From: Micropterix aruncella
Lineage: Eukaryota > Arthropoda > Insecta > Lepidoptera > Micropterigidae
Assembly (NCBI GenBank): GCA_944548615.1
Contig: OX155955.1
Coordinates: forward strand, 16,060,818 to 16,124,817
Direction: 5' to 3'
DNA: 64,000 nt
How positions within the stretch are numbered: position 1 is the stretch's first letter; each line of letters starts with the position of its first letter. The notes beneath the pieces were generated by a model. The model worked only from the letters and a program-made list of their open reading frames with translations. It was not told the DNA's origin and did not search any database. Positions 38,127 to 49,757 of the stretch are shown here, one piece after another. Position numbers and translations under genes: made by a program.

Positions 38127-39710
38127 TTCAAAATAATAATGAAGATAATAGGAATTGATTGAGTGAATATCGAAAAATTAGGAAAAATAATGTTACTCAA
38201 AAGTTCTAACACGTATTTATCATTTAGGCTGATCGAGTAGGCTAGTGCATTATAGGTATAAATCACGAGGCCACTCATCATCTGCGGATCGCTTGTTGGC
38301 AAACAAACATTTCCGAACCGCAGATACACATCTCAATAGGGAGAGACACGCGCCTAATAAATCGAGGTAGAGCGCAGCGATGCAGGTTCAACTGTACGGA
38401 ACGGTGTAGTTACTCGATATTCAAATGAAGGAAGAGTCGACCGCGAGCGCCGCCGGGCGTGGGGGCGTCGACAGTTTGACTTATCGATGCGCTGGCCAGA
38501 TCTATCCGAGACTCCATCTTATTTACGCATTTCGCGGACTGAGCTTATCGCCGTTCGGTACACCGCTCACGACAATAGGCGAATGAATGGGAAACACGTG
38601 CGCGGCTCTTTGTTCGATTATACAATATTTATGAATTAAAAAAACTGACTTTTGGGAGATTTAGATGATGATGATAATGTACTCCTAGCCAATTTCACCT
38701 ACAGCGTCCACAGAGTTTCATGATACGGTTTGTATTTTTCTCGTTCCCTGAAAACTTGTTTTATTTTCCTATATTCCTAGTTAACCTAGTAATCTTGACT
38801 CATATTTCTAGATATCCTACATCCTATCGTCGCCTGTCCTCTGCTCGTTGCAGATATTCTCTAAATCCTATTTATTTAAAAAAGAAAAAGCATTTTTGTT
38901 ATTTGATTAATTTATATTAACTATTTAGTTTTTAGTTGTTTATTTTACTGTACTGGCACCTAAAATCTTTCACTTCGAAAAAGGTTGGCTGTAAGATATT
39001 GTATTTTCGGCATTAAGTCCGCTTGTTGTATGCTTTGTTTTAAAATAGGCAAATAAGAATTTCTACTTATAGGGGGTTATATAGTAGGTTAAAATGTTCA
39101 TATAAGTTTTTTAACTACGTTGCTCTTCTCTGTTAATCTTTTATTTTAGAAGAACGTTCTTACAAAAAAAAATGTAGAGCATTAATGCCATACTATACTT
39201 TTATATTTTTATCTAGTTTATAGAGTTTCTCATCTCTACCTTAAGTGTTGTATATTATTTTATAATATCCATCAAATTCACTTTAAGCTTAGCAAATATG
39301 TATGATTGCTCTGTTGTAGAATTAATGTTCTACAAAAGAAAAATCTATTTCCTCGAAATAATGTGATATTGCCAGGCGATAAAAACACATAAGGTTGTTA
39401 TATTTTAAGCTACTACGAACTTGTAGGAAATTTTATCCGACTTGACTTTACTATTTGACTATTAATAGTAGCGCTTCCGAGAAAAATGCAAGAAAAAGAA
39501 AAAAACGACGTTTTTGAGGCACCCTGTCCTTAGCGCATTTTTGTGTGGGTCTATAGCCAAATCCGTAGTGAGCTTTTCCCACTACATACTTTATATACCA
39601 AGTGGTTTTCCGTCAAAAAATAATGTAGGATTAATTCTCTTAGCAAACTAACTAAATGCGGTGAACTCATTCGCACACTAAGAAAGACGTCAATGTGCGA
39701 CCACGATATT
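38127..39710. other. Unassigned DNA with a GC-rich block
   Basis: A GC-richer block at about 38,340-38,610 includes gcgagcgccgccgggcgtgg. It has no open frame of note and no TATA or splice signal that I trust. The rest is AT-rich. Confidence 0.35.
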
Positions 39711-40010
39711 GGCCCCGACTGCGTTTCTTTATGAACTAAAACTAAAATTAGTCCAAGCGAACGAGACAGAGCAATACGTTAGAGCGGAATATGAAACGAA
39801 CGATCGTCGATAAATACTACCTGCCAAACTTATACTCGTCCGAATAAATTCGAGCATATTTCGTGCGGTGTAAGATTTGGCCATGGCGGGCAGTTTTAAT
39901 GCGAAAAAGTGACAACCGGTCATCTCACACTCCGCTCTAGCGTATTGCCCTGTCTCGTTCACACGGACTAATTTCCGATTTTAGTTCACGAAGAAACGCA
40001 ATCGAGCCCA
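39711..40010 (+). mobile_element. MITE family G, copy 2 (intact)
   Basis: About 300 bp with terminal inverted repeats of about 85 bp (start cgactgcgtttctttatgaa, end ttcacgaagaaacgcaatcg). Very similar to 46,646-46,937. ATT flanks both ends. The open minus-strand frame at 39,729-39,962 arises from the element and recurs at 46,636-46,851 only because the copies are similar. Confidence 0.85.
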
Positions 40011-40015
40011 TTGTA

Positions 40016-40082
40016 TCGTATATGGTATTATTGTGTAGTGTACTTGTATATGGTAGTATTGTGTAGTGTACAGTTGTATGGC
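40016..40082. repeat. Short tandem repeat, about 31-bp unit, two copies
   Basis: The unit tgtatatggtattattgtgt, continuing agtgtact, is repeated once with small changes, directly beside the MITE end. Confidence 0.8.
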
Positions 40083-40241
40083 ATTATAACACCTTAAAAA
40101 GGAGGAAATCTTTTAATAGATATAATAGTTTAAAAAGAAGCATTATCTATTAATCAGGTGCGTTTTAAAAATATCCTAGATGTTATAATGTTAAACAAAT
40201 GCGGCAATCTTTAATTTCCTCTATTCAAGGCTAACACTTGG

Positions 40242-40295
40242 TCCGATTGCGTTCCTTCGTAAACTAAAATAAGAATTAGTTCATGACCTTAACCC
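40242..40295 (+). mobile_element. MITE family G, left end of a split copy
   Basis: Starts ccgattgcgttccttcgtaa and breaks off after the attagttcatg block. The matching right end lies at 41,280-41,356 in the correct orientation. Confidence 0.6.
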
Positions 40296-40489
40296 TTATA
40301 AATCCAGCTATGGGATCGAAACTCACGACGGCATGTTCGCAATCATTGAGAGTTTGTTTGTGGGGGTGTTAGTGCACGCATAATAATATATAACGGTGGC
40401 TTATTCAATCAAGGCTACTTTTACCGCATATAATTGCATAAATGTAGAGATCGACCGCCCGAGAATCAAAACAGAAAACATGAACAATA

Positions 40490-41150
40490 TAAAATGACTA
40501 TTTGACACTTTTCCAACATAAACTTGAATATAACTCGGTCATCTGGTGTACAAGTGAAAACAAATACATTCAGATGGTAGAGCGTATTAAAAGAAAATTT
40601 TTAAGATATATTTATTACAGAAAATACAATATTTATCCATACTTATTTCCGTCCGATTTTGTGCTAGAACCGCGTAGATATATTTCCCTAATTATATTTG
40701 CATATAAATTATTTCAAGGAACTATTTATTTGCCAGAGATACTATGTAAGATTGAATTGTACGTACCGGTAAATTACACAGCGAAGAGATCGCATCTATT
40801 GTTTAATGTGCCCTTACCATCGTACAAATATTTTTGTAGACAGGCCAGTGGGAAGGGTTATAGCTCTTCTTAATTCCTTACCCACAGAAATAGACATCTT
40901 TTGTATATCCCTTTGGCAGCTAAAAAGGCAACTCCCTGCTATCTCATGTTTATCATAATCTGTCTTTTATTTAGTTTTATATTTTTATGTTTTTTTTTCT
41001 TGTTCAATGTTAACATTAATTTAGTTATGTAATTAATTTATTTTTAGACTTACACTCTAGCTTTAATATTCAAGGGCGAATTGGATTCGTCTATAATGCT
41101 GTTGAATAATATTTGAAACGAATAAATAATAATAATAACTACCAATCAAA
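40490..41150 (+). mobile_element. 5'-truncated LINE with RT C-terminus and 3' tail
   Basis: The frame reads HKLEYNSVIW, VERIKRKFLRYIYY, YPYLFPSDFVLEPRRYISLI and CKIELYVPVNYTAKRSHLLF, the full C-terminal RT region of a jockey/CR1-type LINE. After a frameshift the end reads NSLPTEIDIFCISLWQLKRQ. The 3' UTR includes aatattcaagggcgaattgg and ends in an (AATAAT)n tail near 41,130-41,150. A second 3' end of the same family is at 42,400-42,540. The RT active site lies upstream and is missing. Confidence 0.85.
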
Positions 41151-41279
41151 TATAAAGAGGCATAATCTAAGTCCGTACACAATGTTTTCAAACTATATTT
41201 TTATATGAAAAATAATTAATAAAATATAAGTTGGTTTTATGTTTTGTTTGGGAAAAGATACGATAGTTAATTTTACCTA

Positions 41280-41356
41280 CATTTCGCTCTTACGTACTGC
41301 TCTGTCTCATTCACTTTTCGGATATTAGTTCACGAAGAAACGCAATAGAACCCATT
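41280..41356 (+). mobile_element. MITE family G, right end of a split copy
   Basis: Matches the last 75-80 bp of intact copies (ctgctctgtctcattcac, ttcacgaagaaacgcaatag). Together with 40,242-40,295 it brackets the LINE. The middle of the MITE is missing, so a deletion accompanied or followed the insertion. Confidence 0.65.
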
Positions 41357-42110
41357 TTCTCATAAGAATCTCACTTTGTTGTAAGAGGTAATACATGTAG
41401 CTAAATTCTCTGGGCTGCAAAAATATAGTTTACTTAACCTAAAACGTACCATCCACTGCACATCCCGGTTATGATGCAACGCGTTCGTTGCCATTTCAAT
41501 TCGCTGTACAAACAGGCAGCGTCGATTTTCTGAGTCAATTAATCACGATCGACGCCTTCAAAATCAACGCCAGCTCCTCACGCGTCAATACGTGTTCCCG
41601 ATTTCATCACACTCGCTAAACAGGTAGGCGTCGACAGCGCGCGAACGCATTTCGCAACCTATGCAAAAGCTGATAAGTTACTATTGGTTAGGTTCTTTTG
41701 GTGTAAAGGTAGATGGTAAGAATTTTAAGTGTGTGATTGATTAGTAAATATTTCTCGAAAAAAAAAAACTTTATTATTAAAAAAATAATGTTTACATACA
41801 TGCCAGATATGAGAACGAAAGACAATTTTTGGTCACTTTTAAAAAGTAAAAAAAAATGACATCTCCAGAATAAAATATAAATATACAATTAAATATTTTC
41901 TATAATATCTACCTATATAATATTAGGTATATGTATTTGTTTGTATGTTTCTTATAAAAATCCAGAGTTTTCATCCGGTCTGAATGAAGATGAGTATGAG
42001 AAAATGAAGGGATAGCCGATCGGTAAAGAACAAAAAAATAATGAAAGTGTTTACAAATTTAGTTGTTTATGTTTTAAAATCAAGTGTTCCACTGATGTTC
42101 TGACTGTCTT
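41357..42110. other. Unassigned DNA
   Basis: A GC-richer patch at about 41,450-41,670 without a long open frame, then AT-rich DNA. No gene seen. Confidence 0.35.
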
Positions 42111-42114
42111 ATAG

Positions 42115-42340
42115 TTGGGGAGCTAGCGACAAAAACGGGCAAGAGTTTTGTAAAACCTATTACTTTCACATCAGACAGTATTTCGACCATTGAATGCTGG
42201 GGTTGAGTCAGTAGGCCAGACTCGGGAACACCCAGCGCTGGCATACTAGGAAAGTGTAGTTTTTATTAGTACTCCCAAAGTGTTTTGGATAAACTGAAAA
42301 TTCATCAGTGGATGAAATAAAGAACTCGAAACAACTGATC
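42115..42340 (+). mobile_element. maT-like transposon relic, 3' end only
   Basis: Matches 18,825-19,040 (gggcaagagttttg, caaagtgttttgga, ataaagaactcgaaaca). No transposase motif is retained. Confidence 0.65.
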
Positions 42341-42399
42341 AGCTGAAAAGGAAACTTCTACCATATTATTATTATTGTAATCATAATCTTTGTTTCACT

Positions 42400-42540
42400 G
42401 AGATATATATTTTTTAATGTCGGCATTACTTTACTTATGGAAGTCAGTCATTATGGCCTTGTACACTTTAGATTTAATATTCAAGGGCGAATTGGATTCG
42501 CCGATATTGCCAATCAAAAATAATTCAAATAAATAAATAC
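42400..42540 (+). mobile_element. LINE 3' end, same family as 40,490-41,150
   Basis: Shares acactttagatttaatattc and aagggcgaattggattcg with 41,050-41,100 and ends in an (AATA)n tail. It is a short 3' remnant. Confidence 0.7.
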
Positions 42541-42544
42541 ACCG

Positions 42545-43784
42545 GCTATTGAACAGCATTTTAGGAATTTTTTTTGGCTAAAGCTGTATGTCGTTCGTTG
42601 AGCTCGGTCGTATTATTATGATTTATTTTAATTAAACCGGTTTCCTAACAGTCTCTCCAACAAGCTGTCTATCAGTAAAACACCAGCGGGGCGGGAGCTG
42701 TTCCGCTATCATATTAAAAATCTGCTAGTCATAATAAAAAGTTGGTCTTAGCAGCTTTTGCTCGAGTGCCGCAGTCACTGTCGTGCGAGTGCGCTAAACA
42801 AAAGCAGAGCGTGTGCATAGCACTCTCGCTAGTTGGCGGCCATGTAAGCTCGCGTACACTATTAACTTAAGAGGGGTCAGCGATTAGGTTACCGACAAGA
42901 CGCCCACGGCGGGGGGCGAAGGATGAGAAAAGCGAAAAGGGGGCGAACGGGAGGGGGGAGGTAGGGGAAGGGGCGAGGAGGAGGAGGTAGGATCAGAGCA
43001 ATGAGCAGACCGACTCAAACTAGAACTAGCACTATATCCAGCACTAGAGGGAAGTTTGGTACTTTGAGTCTTATTAGTTTTGGTGGAGTAGCATCTTGAC
43101 TTACGAGCTGTGCAGAGGGAGCATTCCACAGCAGAGCAGAGACTTAATCTTGATAGAATAATCTGGCGAAATTAGAAATGAAGCTATAGAAAGAAAATCG
43201 AAAAAGTCGGAGGAAAGGAAATCGGATAAATGTTTATGTGGCGAACTAATGCAATGCTAAAGACAGGTGTATTTTGTTATTGTAAAGTCTAAATGTAATA
43301 ACCTGGTGATCACTGTTAAACTTAAATGTCAAACTTAAAATGCCGTGTAAAAGTTGAGAAAGAGCTGTTAGAACCCTTCCATATAGTTAATGTTTATTTT
43401 TTAAAATTCATTATTATTTAATCCAACTTGATAATGAAGTATTAGGTATCATTACATATTATTTAGTTACCCAGATTAAAAACACTTTATAGATATACTC
43501 GTATATCACTTGTTTATTACAGCTATTAGAACCATTTTATTTTATTTTTTCGTTTCCTTGGTAATACCTATAACTTTGATAAGTGTGACCATAATACACA
43601 AGTTACAAATAACATAGTCTAGCCTACCTTGGTATAAACTTCGGCCTAGTTAGGCAGTCTTTGTATATAACCTTTTAAGCATTTCATTACGGCAATGTTT
43701 TTTTCTTATTCTTATTTTTATTAATGGGCTACATCAGGGAAACGTAGCATCTACCGACACCACTTTACTTAAATCTGAACAACT
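42545..43784. other. Unassigned DNA with a G-rich strand-asymmetric block
   Basis: A block at about 42,900-43,000 is almost purely purine and rich in G runs on the plus strand. It lies downstream of a GC-richer patch (42,750-42,860). It could form G-quadruplexes or mark a promoter region, but no gene follows. The 81-codon minus-strand frame here is a proline/serine by-product of the composition. Confidence 0.35.
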
Positions 43785-44390
43785 ACTGGCGTGTAGTGGT
43801 GATATTCCTATCATTGCACGCTACCCGAAAACCCCCAAGGAAGCCTTTTAAGCATTGGACATAGCAGCAAAGTGTATGGGCCTGGATACAAACGACCGAG
43901 AAAATCACGAGAAAAACAAATAGATGGCTGCCCACGTAGAAAGAGTGATACCAGCTTCACCGATATTGTTTGTCCCCTAAATCTTTGAATGTGTTAAGAA
44001 ATATGCATAGCGCGGTTTAGTAATTACTAGCGATAATACTAGTAAAGAGTAAGTACAAAGAAAGTACGCTTAATTGCTACAAACAAATATTATTTCGGAA
44101 TTAAGTCTGGTATCCTGGAGGTCGAAGGCAACTCTCTACAAGACACCTCTCAGACTTCTCTTACGCTTCAGAAAAAAATGGACTCTCACTAAAGTGGATG
44201 AGAATGCACTACATGTTTTTGGTGCATCATGCTTTGCAGAACATTTGGTGCCGCACAGCAGGGAGGTGCGTGTACACAACGAACAAACAAAATGTGTATC
44301 TTATGAGATTCCTGAGAATCGAAAATATCATACGGTTAAAGCACGTGAAAGGATTGAAAAGGAACAGCTGTAGAAGGCATTCTTTATGAA
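43785..44390 (+). mobile_element. RTE-type LINE RT relic
   Basis: One frame reads CSGDIPIIARYPKTPKEAF and then ALDIAAKCMGLDTNDRE. This matches the RTE active-site block (YADDI-IIA...EAF...A...MGL-IN--KT) with YADD changed to CSGD. After 250 bases of decayed sequence, KKWTLTKVDENALHVF matches the SETWTLTK-DE--L-VFERK block near the RTE C-terminus. Stops and frameshifts throughout. The 99-codon frame at 44,074-44,373 is part of it. Confidence 0.75.
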
Positions 44391-44449
44391 ATAAGGCAAA
44401 AAAATCGTAAAGACTTACGGTTGTGATGGACGAAATGGTTAAATATTAA

Positions 44450-44540
44450 TAATGATAATTAAACGCTTTATTTGCTTAAACAAAAAGGCGAGCTTATTGC
44501 CTAAAAGCAATATCTTACGGCTATAATATCTTAAATACGT
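44450..44540 (-). mobile_element. Retroelement 3' end, pairs with 59,350-59,460
   Basis: Starts at an (ATA)n-like tail and shares cgctttat...gttaaa...gcttattgc with 59,363-59,410, in the same orientation. It fits the 3' terminus of a LINE on the minus strand. Confidence 0.5.
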
Positions 44541-45647
44541 AGAGTGAGCGACTGGAAAACCAAAGTACAGGACAGGGTGAGTTGAAAGAAGAATCTTGAT
44601 AAAACCAGGAGCTGTAGCGCTATTGATGTTTGCATCATTCCGATTTATATGAATTAAATTTTAAATGGTGATATGTCCATTGCAGTAGGTACTATCAAGA
44701 ACGTCGACCATAATATCATGTTAGAATTCAGTTATTGCAAACTATAACCGGAACAGCTAACAAATAAAACAAGACAACAAGGGTTTTATTATAAATGAAG
44801 GAGCGCATACATACAGCTCAACAGAGGTAACCATATACATTCACAGGACATCTGTACTACTGCACTACGTGGTGAACACCTCCACTGAAGTATTTCCGGT
44901 TCCGGCTCCTCCGAACAAGACGCTGGAATGCGGACACGGGTGGCCAGTTGACATTCATCGTGAAGGTGGAGACGGAGTGAGACAGCGCTCTACGAATGAA
45001 CGAGAGAGCACAACTCACCCAGCAGCGCAAGGCGAAGTTCAACGGCGGCAGCGGCAAGTCTGGCATCGGAGCGCAACGCGGCGATCACAGCGACTCATCA
45101 GACCCCAGAGAGGTGGTTAGGAGCGGCTGGCCAGGACTCGCGTGCGGCAGATACGGCGACGCGGACTTTGGGGCTTTACTTGACTTGTTCGTTCGAGTAG
45201 ATATTAGCACGCTTCTTTCTCCGACTTGGGCTGAAGCGATGTATTGGCGCAGTTCCCGCACCGGATTGGTCGTGTGGCGGTCCAAGTATTGACATCCACA
45301 AATCCGTACTTACGCGGTTTCCGCGCAGCCGGGACCGCTCGACGCGACCGTTTCTCGATTGACACCGAAAATGGCGGCCGGTGGGCAATGACATGACACG
45401 GCGCTGGAGCGAGAAAGAAGAGAGATCGGGAAGAAGTCGAGCATAATAGTGAAAATCAGCAAATTTGTTCAGCTACGCGGAAGACAGCACGGCACCTTGA
45501 AAAGCAGAAAAAATATGAGCAGGAAATTATTACATTTTAAATATGATCAGTTTTTACTAGCGGCCTGAATCGCACTCCACGCATCAATTATCACACCTAA
45601 ACCCATTTATCTATGATTCTAAACGATTTAGTTTGTTTTCTACATGA
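44541..45647. other. GC-rich unassigned block with LTR-like edge
   Basis: Bases 44,719-44,878 start TGTTAGAATTC and end GTGGTGAACA, contain an ATAAAA signal on the minus strand, and are bordered at 44,879-44,895 by a purine-rich stretch on the minus strand (cttcagtggagg). This would fit a short 3' LTR on the minus strand. No second LTR, target duplication or recognisable gag/pol was found. From 44,880 to 45,420 the DNA is GC-rich with open frames on both strands, none recognised. Confidence 0.3.
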
Positions 45648-46335
45648 CTGCCCAACAAAAAAGGACTGTAATATGTGCAGCGTTCATTTACATATAAATG
45701 CTTTCCGTTTCTTCATTCCACTATATCTTCTAAACCACGGTTACCCAAACTTTTTTGCCCCGTAGACCACTTGCGGTTTTCCGTAGACCCCTGCTTGCAT
45801 AATATTGAATTTTCCTAAATTGACTAACTTTAAATGTGTTTTGACAGTCAGCACAGTACTAATCACTTTCATAGGGTTTTGGTAAAGTGAAGAGTTGTAA
45901 AAAATTAAAAACGTGTACAATTTTAGTTACTCATTGCTAAGCGTCCTCGACCTTGAAGTACAAAGCATTTGAGAAAGCCGCACATAACTGCACATGTAGT
46001 ACTATCATCTCGCTTGCTCATTCATGTGACGCGTAAATCACTGTTCTAAACGCTCAAACCGTCCAAATATCAAGTAAATAGTTGTTTAAATGTCCAAATC
46101 TCCAAATGTCAATTAATTAACATAAATATGTCGTGTTTAGTGTCAAATGAAAGGTCTGATTCAGTACATTCCAAAAATATATATTTATTTATCTATATGG
46201 ATAAATACATAAACCCCAAATATCTCTTACAAAAACCGTAAAAATATATATATATATACAGTAGTTTACTTTTTGTAACGGCAGTCGGGTTTTTCATTCT
46301 TTTAATATATTAACTTGTTGTAATAAAGAACGAGT
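45648..46335 (+). repeat. Interspersed repeat family A, copy 4 (interrupted)
   Basis: Starts GACTGCCCAACAAAAAAGGA, is interrupted at 45,736-46,043 by a hAT-like insertion, then resumes and continues through tgtcaaatgaaaggtctgat to the ggtttttcattcttttaata end. The copies at 1,620 and 13,640 lack the insertion and so show the empty site. Confidence 0.75.
45736..46043. mobile_element. hAT-like non-autonomous element with 8-bp duplication
   Basis: A 308-bp insertion starting CACGGTTACCCAAAC and ending AAATCACTG lies between two exact copies of TTCTAAAC (45,728-45,735 and 46,044-46,051). Eight-base duplications and CA...TG ends are typical of hAT transposons, and the left end resembles the widespread hAT terminus (CAGTGGTTCCCAAACTTTTT). 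The right end matches the left only weakly, so the inverted repeat is poor. No transposase. Confidence 0.7.
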
Positions 46336-46645
46336 ACTTTTATTTTCGCAATAGCTCGCGAATCGGCGAAGAGCCAGCTCGTCTGCATGGATCGCTGAAA
46401 AAAATGGATTTCAAAGAGATCCGTTTATTGAGCAACTTCCAACAGCTTTATTGAAGGTACTTAAATCAGTTCTTCCCATTGACGAATAAAACATAGTATC
46501 GAAAGAATTTTTGAAATTGGACGACTCGTTCTTTAGATATTGTGTGCACAAACAAATAGACAGAGGGACATACAATATCAATATCAAACTGTATTGGGAA
46601 TTTTATTTTGTCTCAACGAAATAGCCGTGAAACAGTTAGACAGTA

Positions 46646-46937
46646 GGCCCGATTGCGTTTCTTTGTGAACTAAAATTAGTCCAAGCGAACGAGACAGAGC
46701 AATACGATAGAGCGGAATATAAAACGAACGATCGTCGATAAATACTACCTGCCGAACTTATACTCGTCCGAATAATTTCGAGCATATTTCGTGCGGTGTA
46801 AGATTTCACATTGGCGGGCAGTTTTAATGCGAAAAAGTGACAACCGGTCATCTCACACTCCGCTCTAGCGTTTTGCTCTGTTTAGTTCACACGGACTAAT
46901 TTCGGATTTTAGTTCACGAAGAATCGCAATCGAGCCC
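46646..46937 (+). mobile_element. MITE family G, copy 4
   Basis: Very similar to 39,711-40,010 over its whole length, including the actcgtccgaata and ggcagttttaatgcgaaaaa blocks and long terminal inverted repeats. The minus-strand open frame is shared with the other copy only through sequence similarity. Confidence 0.85.
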
Positions 46938-47027
46938 AATATTACAGGATTTAGTGAAGTCGAAAAAACAGGCATCCGTGATCACCAACCATTACCTATG
47001 GCCTATTTCTCGATTCTCAAAATACTA

Positions 47028-47640
47028 TAATCATAATCATAATCATAAGTTTTTTATTCAAAATAGTACGAAATCGTAAATTTTTGACGTCAATAATGCA
47101 TACAAACATACATAAATGATTAAATTATTGTGACATTGTAACAATTATTCTGGGATATAACGTGATATAAATCATCGAGGTAACCATTTTATTTCCAAGG
47201 GTCTTTGCCGTTTAGATAATCATTTATTTTATAGTAGCCCTTTGAGAACAGCTTCTTCTTAATAAGCTACTTAAATTGTATCACAGATAAATTTTGCATG
47301 TTTTCTGGGACTTTATTGTAGCAGCGTATACATTGCCCTTTGAATGATTTTGTGGTTTTGGAGAGTCGACTTTTATGGTTAGCAAGTTTATTTTTATTTC
47401 TAGCATTGACACCATGCCTCTCAGAGTTTTTTTTAAACAGTTCTTTATTTTTATGCACATACAATAAGTTTTATAGATGTAATGAGATGCAAGTGTCAAA
47501 ATATTAATTTCTTTAAATTTTCCGCGTAACGACTGACTAGCAACTAATTTAAAAATAGCGCGGATGGCTCGTTTATGTAGTATACATATTTTAGCAGCGT
47601 CAGCAGCATGACCCCACAGCAAGATGCCATACGACATCAA
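47028..47640 (-). mobile_element. 5'-truncated LINE with RT C-terminus
   Basis: The minus-strand frame 47,281-47,640 reads SYGILLWGHAADAAKI, LHKRAIRAIFKL and KFKEINILTLASHYIY. After a frameshift, LSKTTKSFKGQCIRCYNKVP and ENMQNLSVIQFK follow. These are the conserved C-terminal blocks (SYGILLWGNA...LQKRAIR...FYNKIPENV) of a jockey/CR1-type polymerase, different from the family at 30,027 and 40,490. The 3' end carries an (ATAATC)n tail (plus 47,028-47,048). The element starts abruptly at 47,640, a typical 5' truncation. Confidence 0.88.
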
Positions 47641-48059
47641 TTATACGACTATATTATTGAAACGCTACACGTTGACGTTTACAGCTAAAATTTAGCTAAA
47701 TAACCTCCCCCCCCCCCCTTCCCTTTATTCCCATTGCGCTTATATACTATACATGTACCCCCGGTCTTATATTTTGTGCAGCGCAAAGTCCCCGGTGCAC
47801 GAACGGAGGCAATGACTCAAAAATTCATTATTGTCGTGTGTCACGAAGGTAGTAAGCAGAACGATAAGAAGCTCCCGGCCATAAAGTATGTAAGACCTTA
47901 ATCCACGGCAGCCAGATGTGTAGTCGCTGCCTTATTTATCAGATCTAATCATTTTATATCCTTGCTACCAATACGGATTATAGTCTAAAGCGATATATAT
48001 ACTGGGTTTTATCGATACGATCTTAAATATTGGGATTATAAATACTCTAATTTTCATAT

Positions 48060-48200
48060 TTATTTTACCTACCTGTCGACACGCATTAGTCATAAAAAAA
48101 CGGTTCAGTCACCCCAAGACTCCCGGCAAGCAGACAACCCCCCTCCTATCCGCCCGTCGCACCAAAACCCCTAAACCCCTCTCCAATATAGTGCTTGTGT
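48060..48200 (+). repeat. Family A-related end fragment
   Basis: Shares ccggcaagcagacaacccccc and the cccctaaacccctctcca-type C-rich stretch with 1,660-1,760. The rest of the family is absent. Confidence 0.55.
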
Positions 48201-48521
48201 CAAGTGACTATGATAGCAAAAGTAGTATATGTTATTAATTTGTAGTATTTCCGTGGTATTAAAAAAATATATGTTAGTATTTTCTTGATTAAGGCGCTTC
48301 TATACGAGATATATAATGTGATTTCGGTCCAACAAGTCATCTGTGTATCAAATTTCAAGTCTCTAACTTTGAGAAAATACTTTGAGATTGAAGTTTCACT
48401 AGAGCGCCCTCTGGTGGTTTGACTTCAACAGACTTTTCAACTATTGCCATGACCGAACAATCCCTGCATGAAAAATTTCAGCTCAATCTGATTAAGCGTT
48501 TGGGCGCTATCGTCGAGGAAT

Positions 48522-48590
48522 TCACACAGATACACAGCACCCACACACACACAGACACACACACACAGACACACAGACTCACGGACAGAC
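48522..48590. repeat. (CACACAGA)n-type microsatellite
   Basis: CA-rich tandem repeat with interspersed GA. It sits inside a 78-codon frame (48,419-48,655) that I regard as incidental. Confidence 0.9.
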
Positions 48591-49341
48591 TTCATTCTGG
48601 AAATGGCCTTAATCGTCTCGAAAGGGGTCTAAAAAAATATAGGTTCGTTGAGTGATATTCATTCAACATGGGTTTTGTCTGGTGAAAGAGGCGATCATAA
48701 TAACACGATTAAATGAATATCCAAATTTCATCAACATTTGCAATACCAATTAATGTAATTTATGTAATTTATTATTACTCACTGCAGTACAGAGTAGGCA
48801 CTATATATTGAATGGTTAAGTGTGGCGGTAAGGGAGGTAGGGGGGAATATTGATATAACGTGGCACAGGATGGATATTTGCCCATTTCTAATTTCAAATA
48901 CTCAGCAAAACACGTCTAAAACCGATTCGAATTATCAATTAAAAGTACCCAGAGGAGCTCTTTGAATTCTCTTTGAACTGGAGGAGTTTGAATTTTACTT
49001 TAAAAATATAACAATTGATAGTGGTCACTCGCACGACATTTTTTTTCTAGGGGGAAATTTAAATTTTATTGTAATAATTTGAACACTCTCGATATTTCTT
49101 TCGATTGAATGGGTTTAAATGTTGATATTTTCTGGATACATATGGTATATTTCAATAATTATTTGAAAAATAATTTAAGCTGGGGCCATGACAAATTGAT
49201 AAGAGGTAGCCCAAGACATGTGGATACGTGATAATATGTATGTACAATACAATCCGATGGATCCTGTAACTTTGTATTTTCTAAATTAGGATGCAGGTGT
49301 ACATCTTACTTCTACATCGTCTTCTATCATAACCTTAGTAC
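48591..49341. other. Unassigned DNA
   Basis: AT-rich, no coding signal. Ends at the target duplication of the solo LTR. Confidence 0.4.
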
Positions 49342-49750
49342 TGTAACGGACCTTAAGTCCACTACATACGATCAACAAGTGCATCGATTTCCAGTGAAAT
49401 CCACTGACACAATTCAGCTATCATTTTGACTCGTGCAGCTATGAATCAGCACGATGAAACAATACTTTTACTCAGATTATTTCGAATTGTATCATTTCAC
49501 GGCCTATATAAACCGGCCAAAAAGCAACCAAAGTATTCATTCACTAATTCAGTCATTCGGCCCGCGAGTCACTACATCCGCGATTACATAGCCTGTTCGG
49601 CAAGAGTATAACTGGCAATATTCAATCGATTCAATCAATAAATATCTTCTGCTTCATCAAAACCGCCTTTAAATACGGAGATAACTCGTAAGTTTACACC
49701 ACCACCTCACATCGTATAATTTGGAGTCTTGTGAGGGGTGGTCCCTCACA
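49342..49750 (+). mobile_element. Solo LTR of a retrotransposon
   Basis: A 409-bp unit starts TGTAACGGACC and ends GGTCCCTCACA (TG...CA). It is flanked on both sides by GTAC (49,338-49,341 and 49,751-49,754), a 4-bp target duplication. It has the expected LTR signals in order: a TATATAAA box at 49,505-49,512, a TCATT initiator about 33 bases later, and an AATAAA poly(A) signal at 49,637-49,642. There is no internal region, so it is a solo LTR. The 61-codon frame inside (49,426-49,611) is incidental. A 4-bp duplication is commoner in Ty3/Gypsy-type elements; the family is not resolved. Confidence 0.75.
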
Positions 49751-49757
49751 GTACTAT

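Noticed and set aside
39729..39962. A conserved-looking minus-strand protein also present at 46,636-46,851
   Set aside because: The similarity comes from two near-identical MITE copies with inverted ends; the frame is broken in the other copies.
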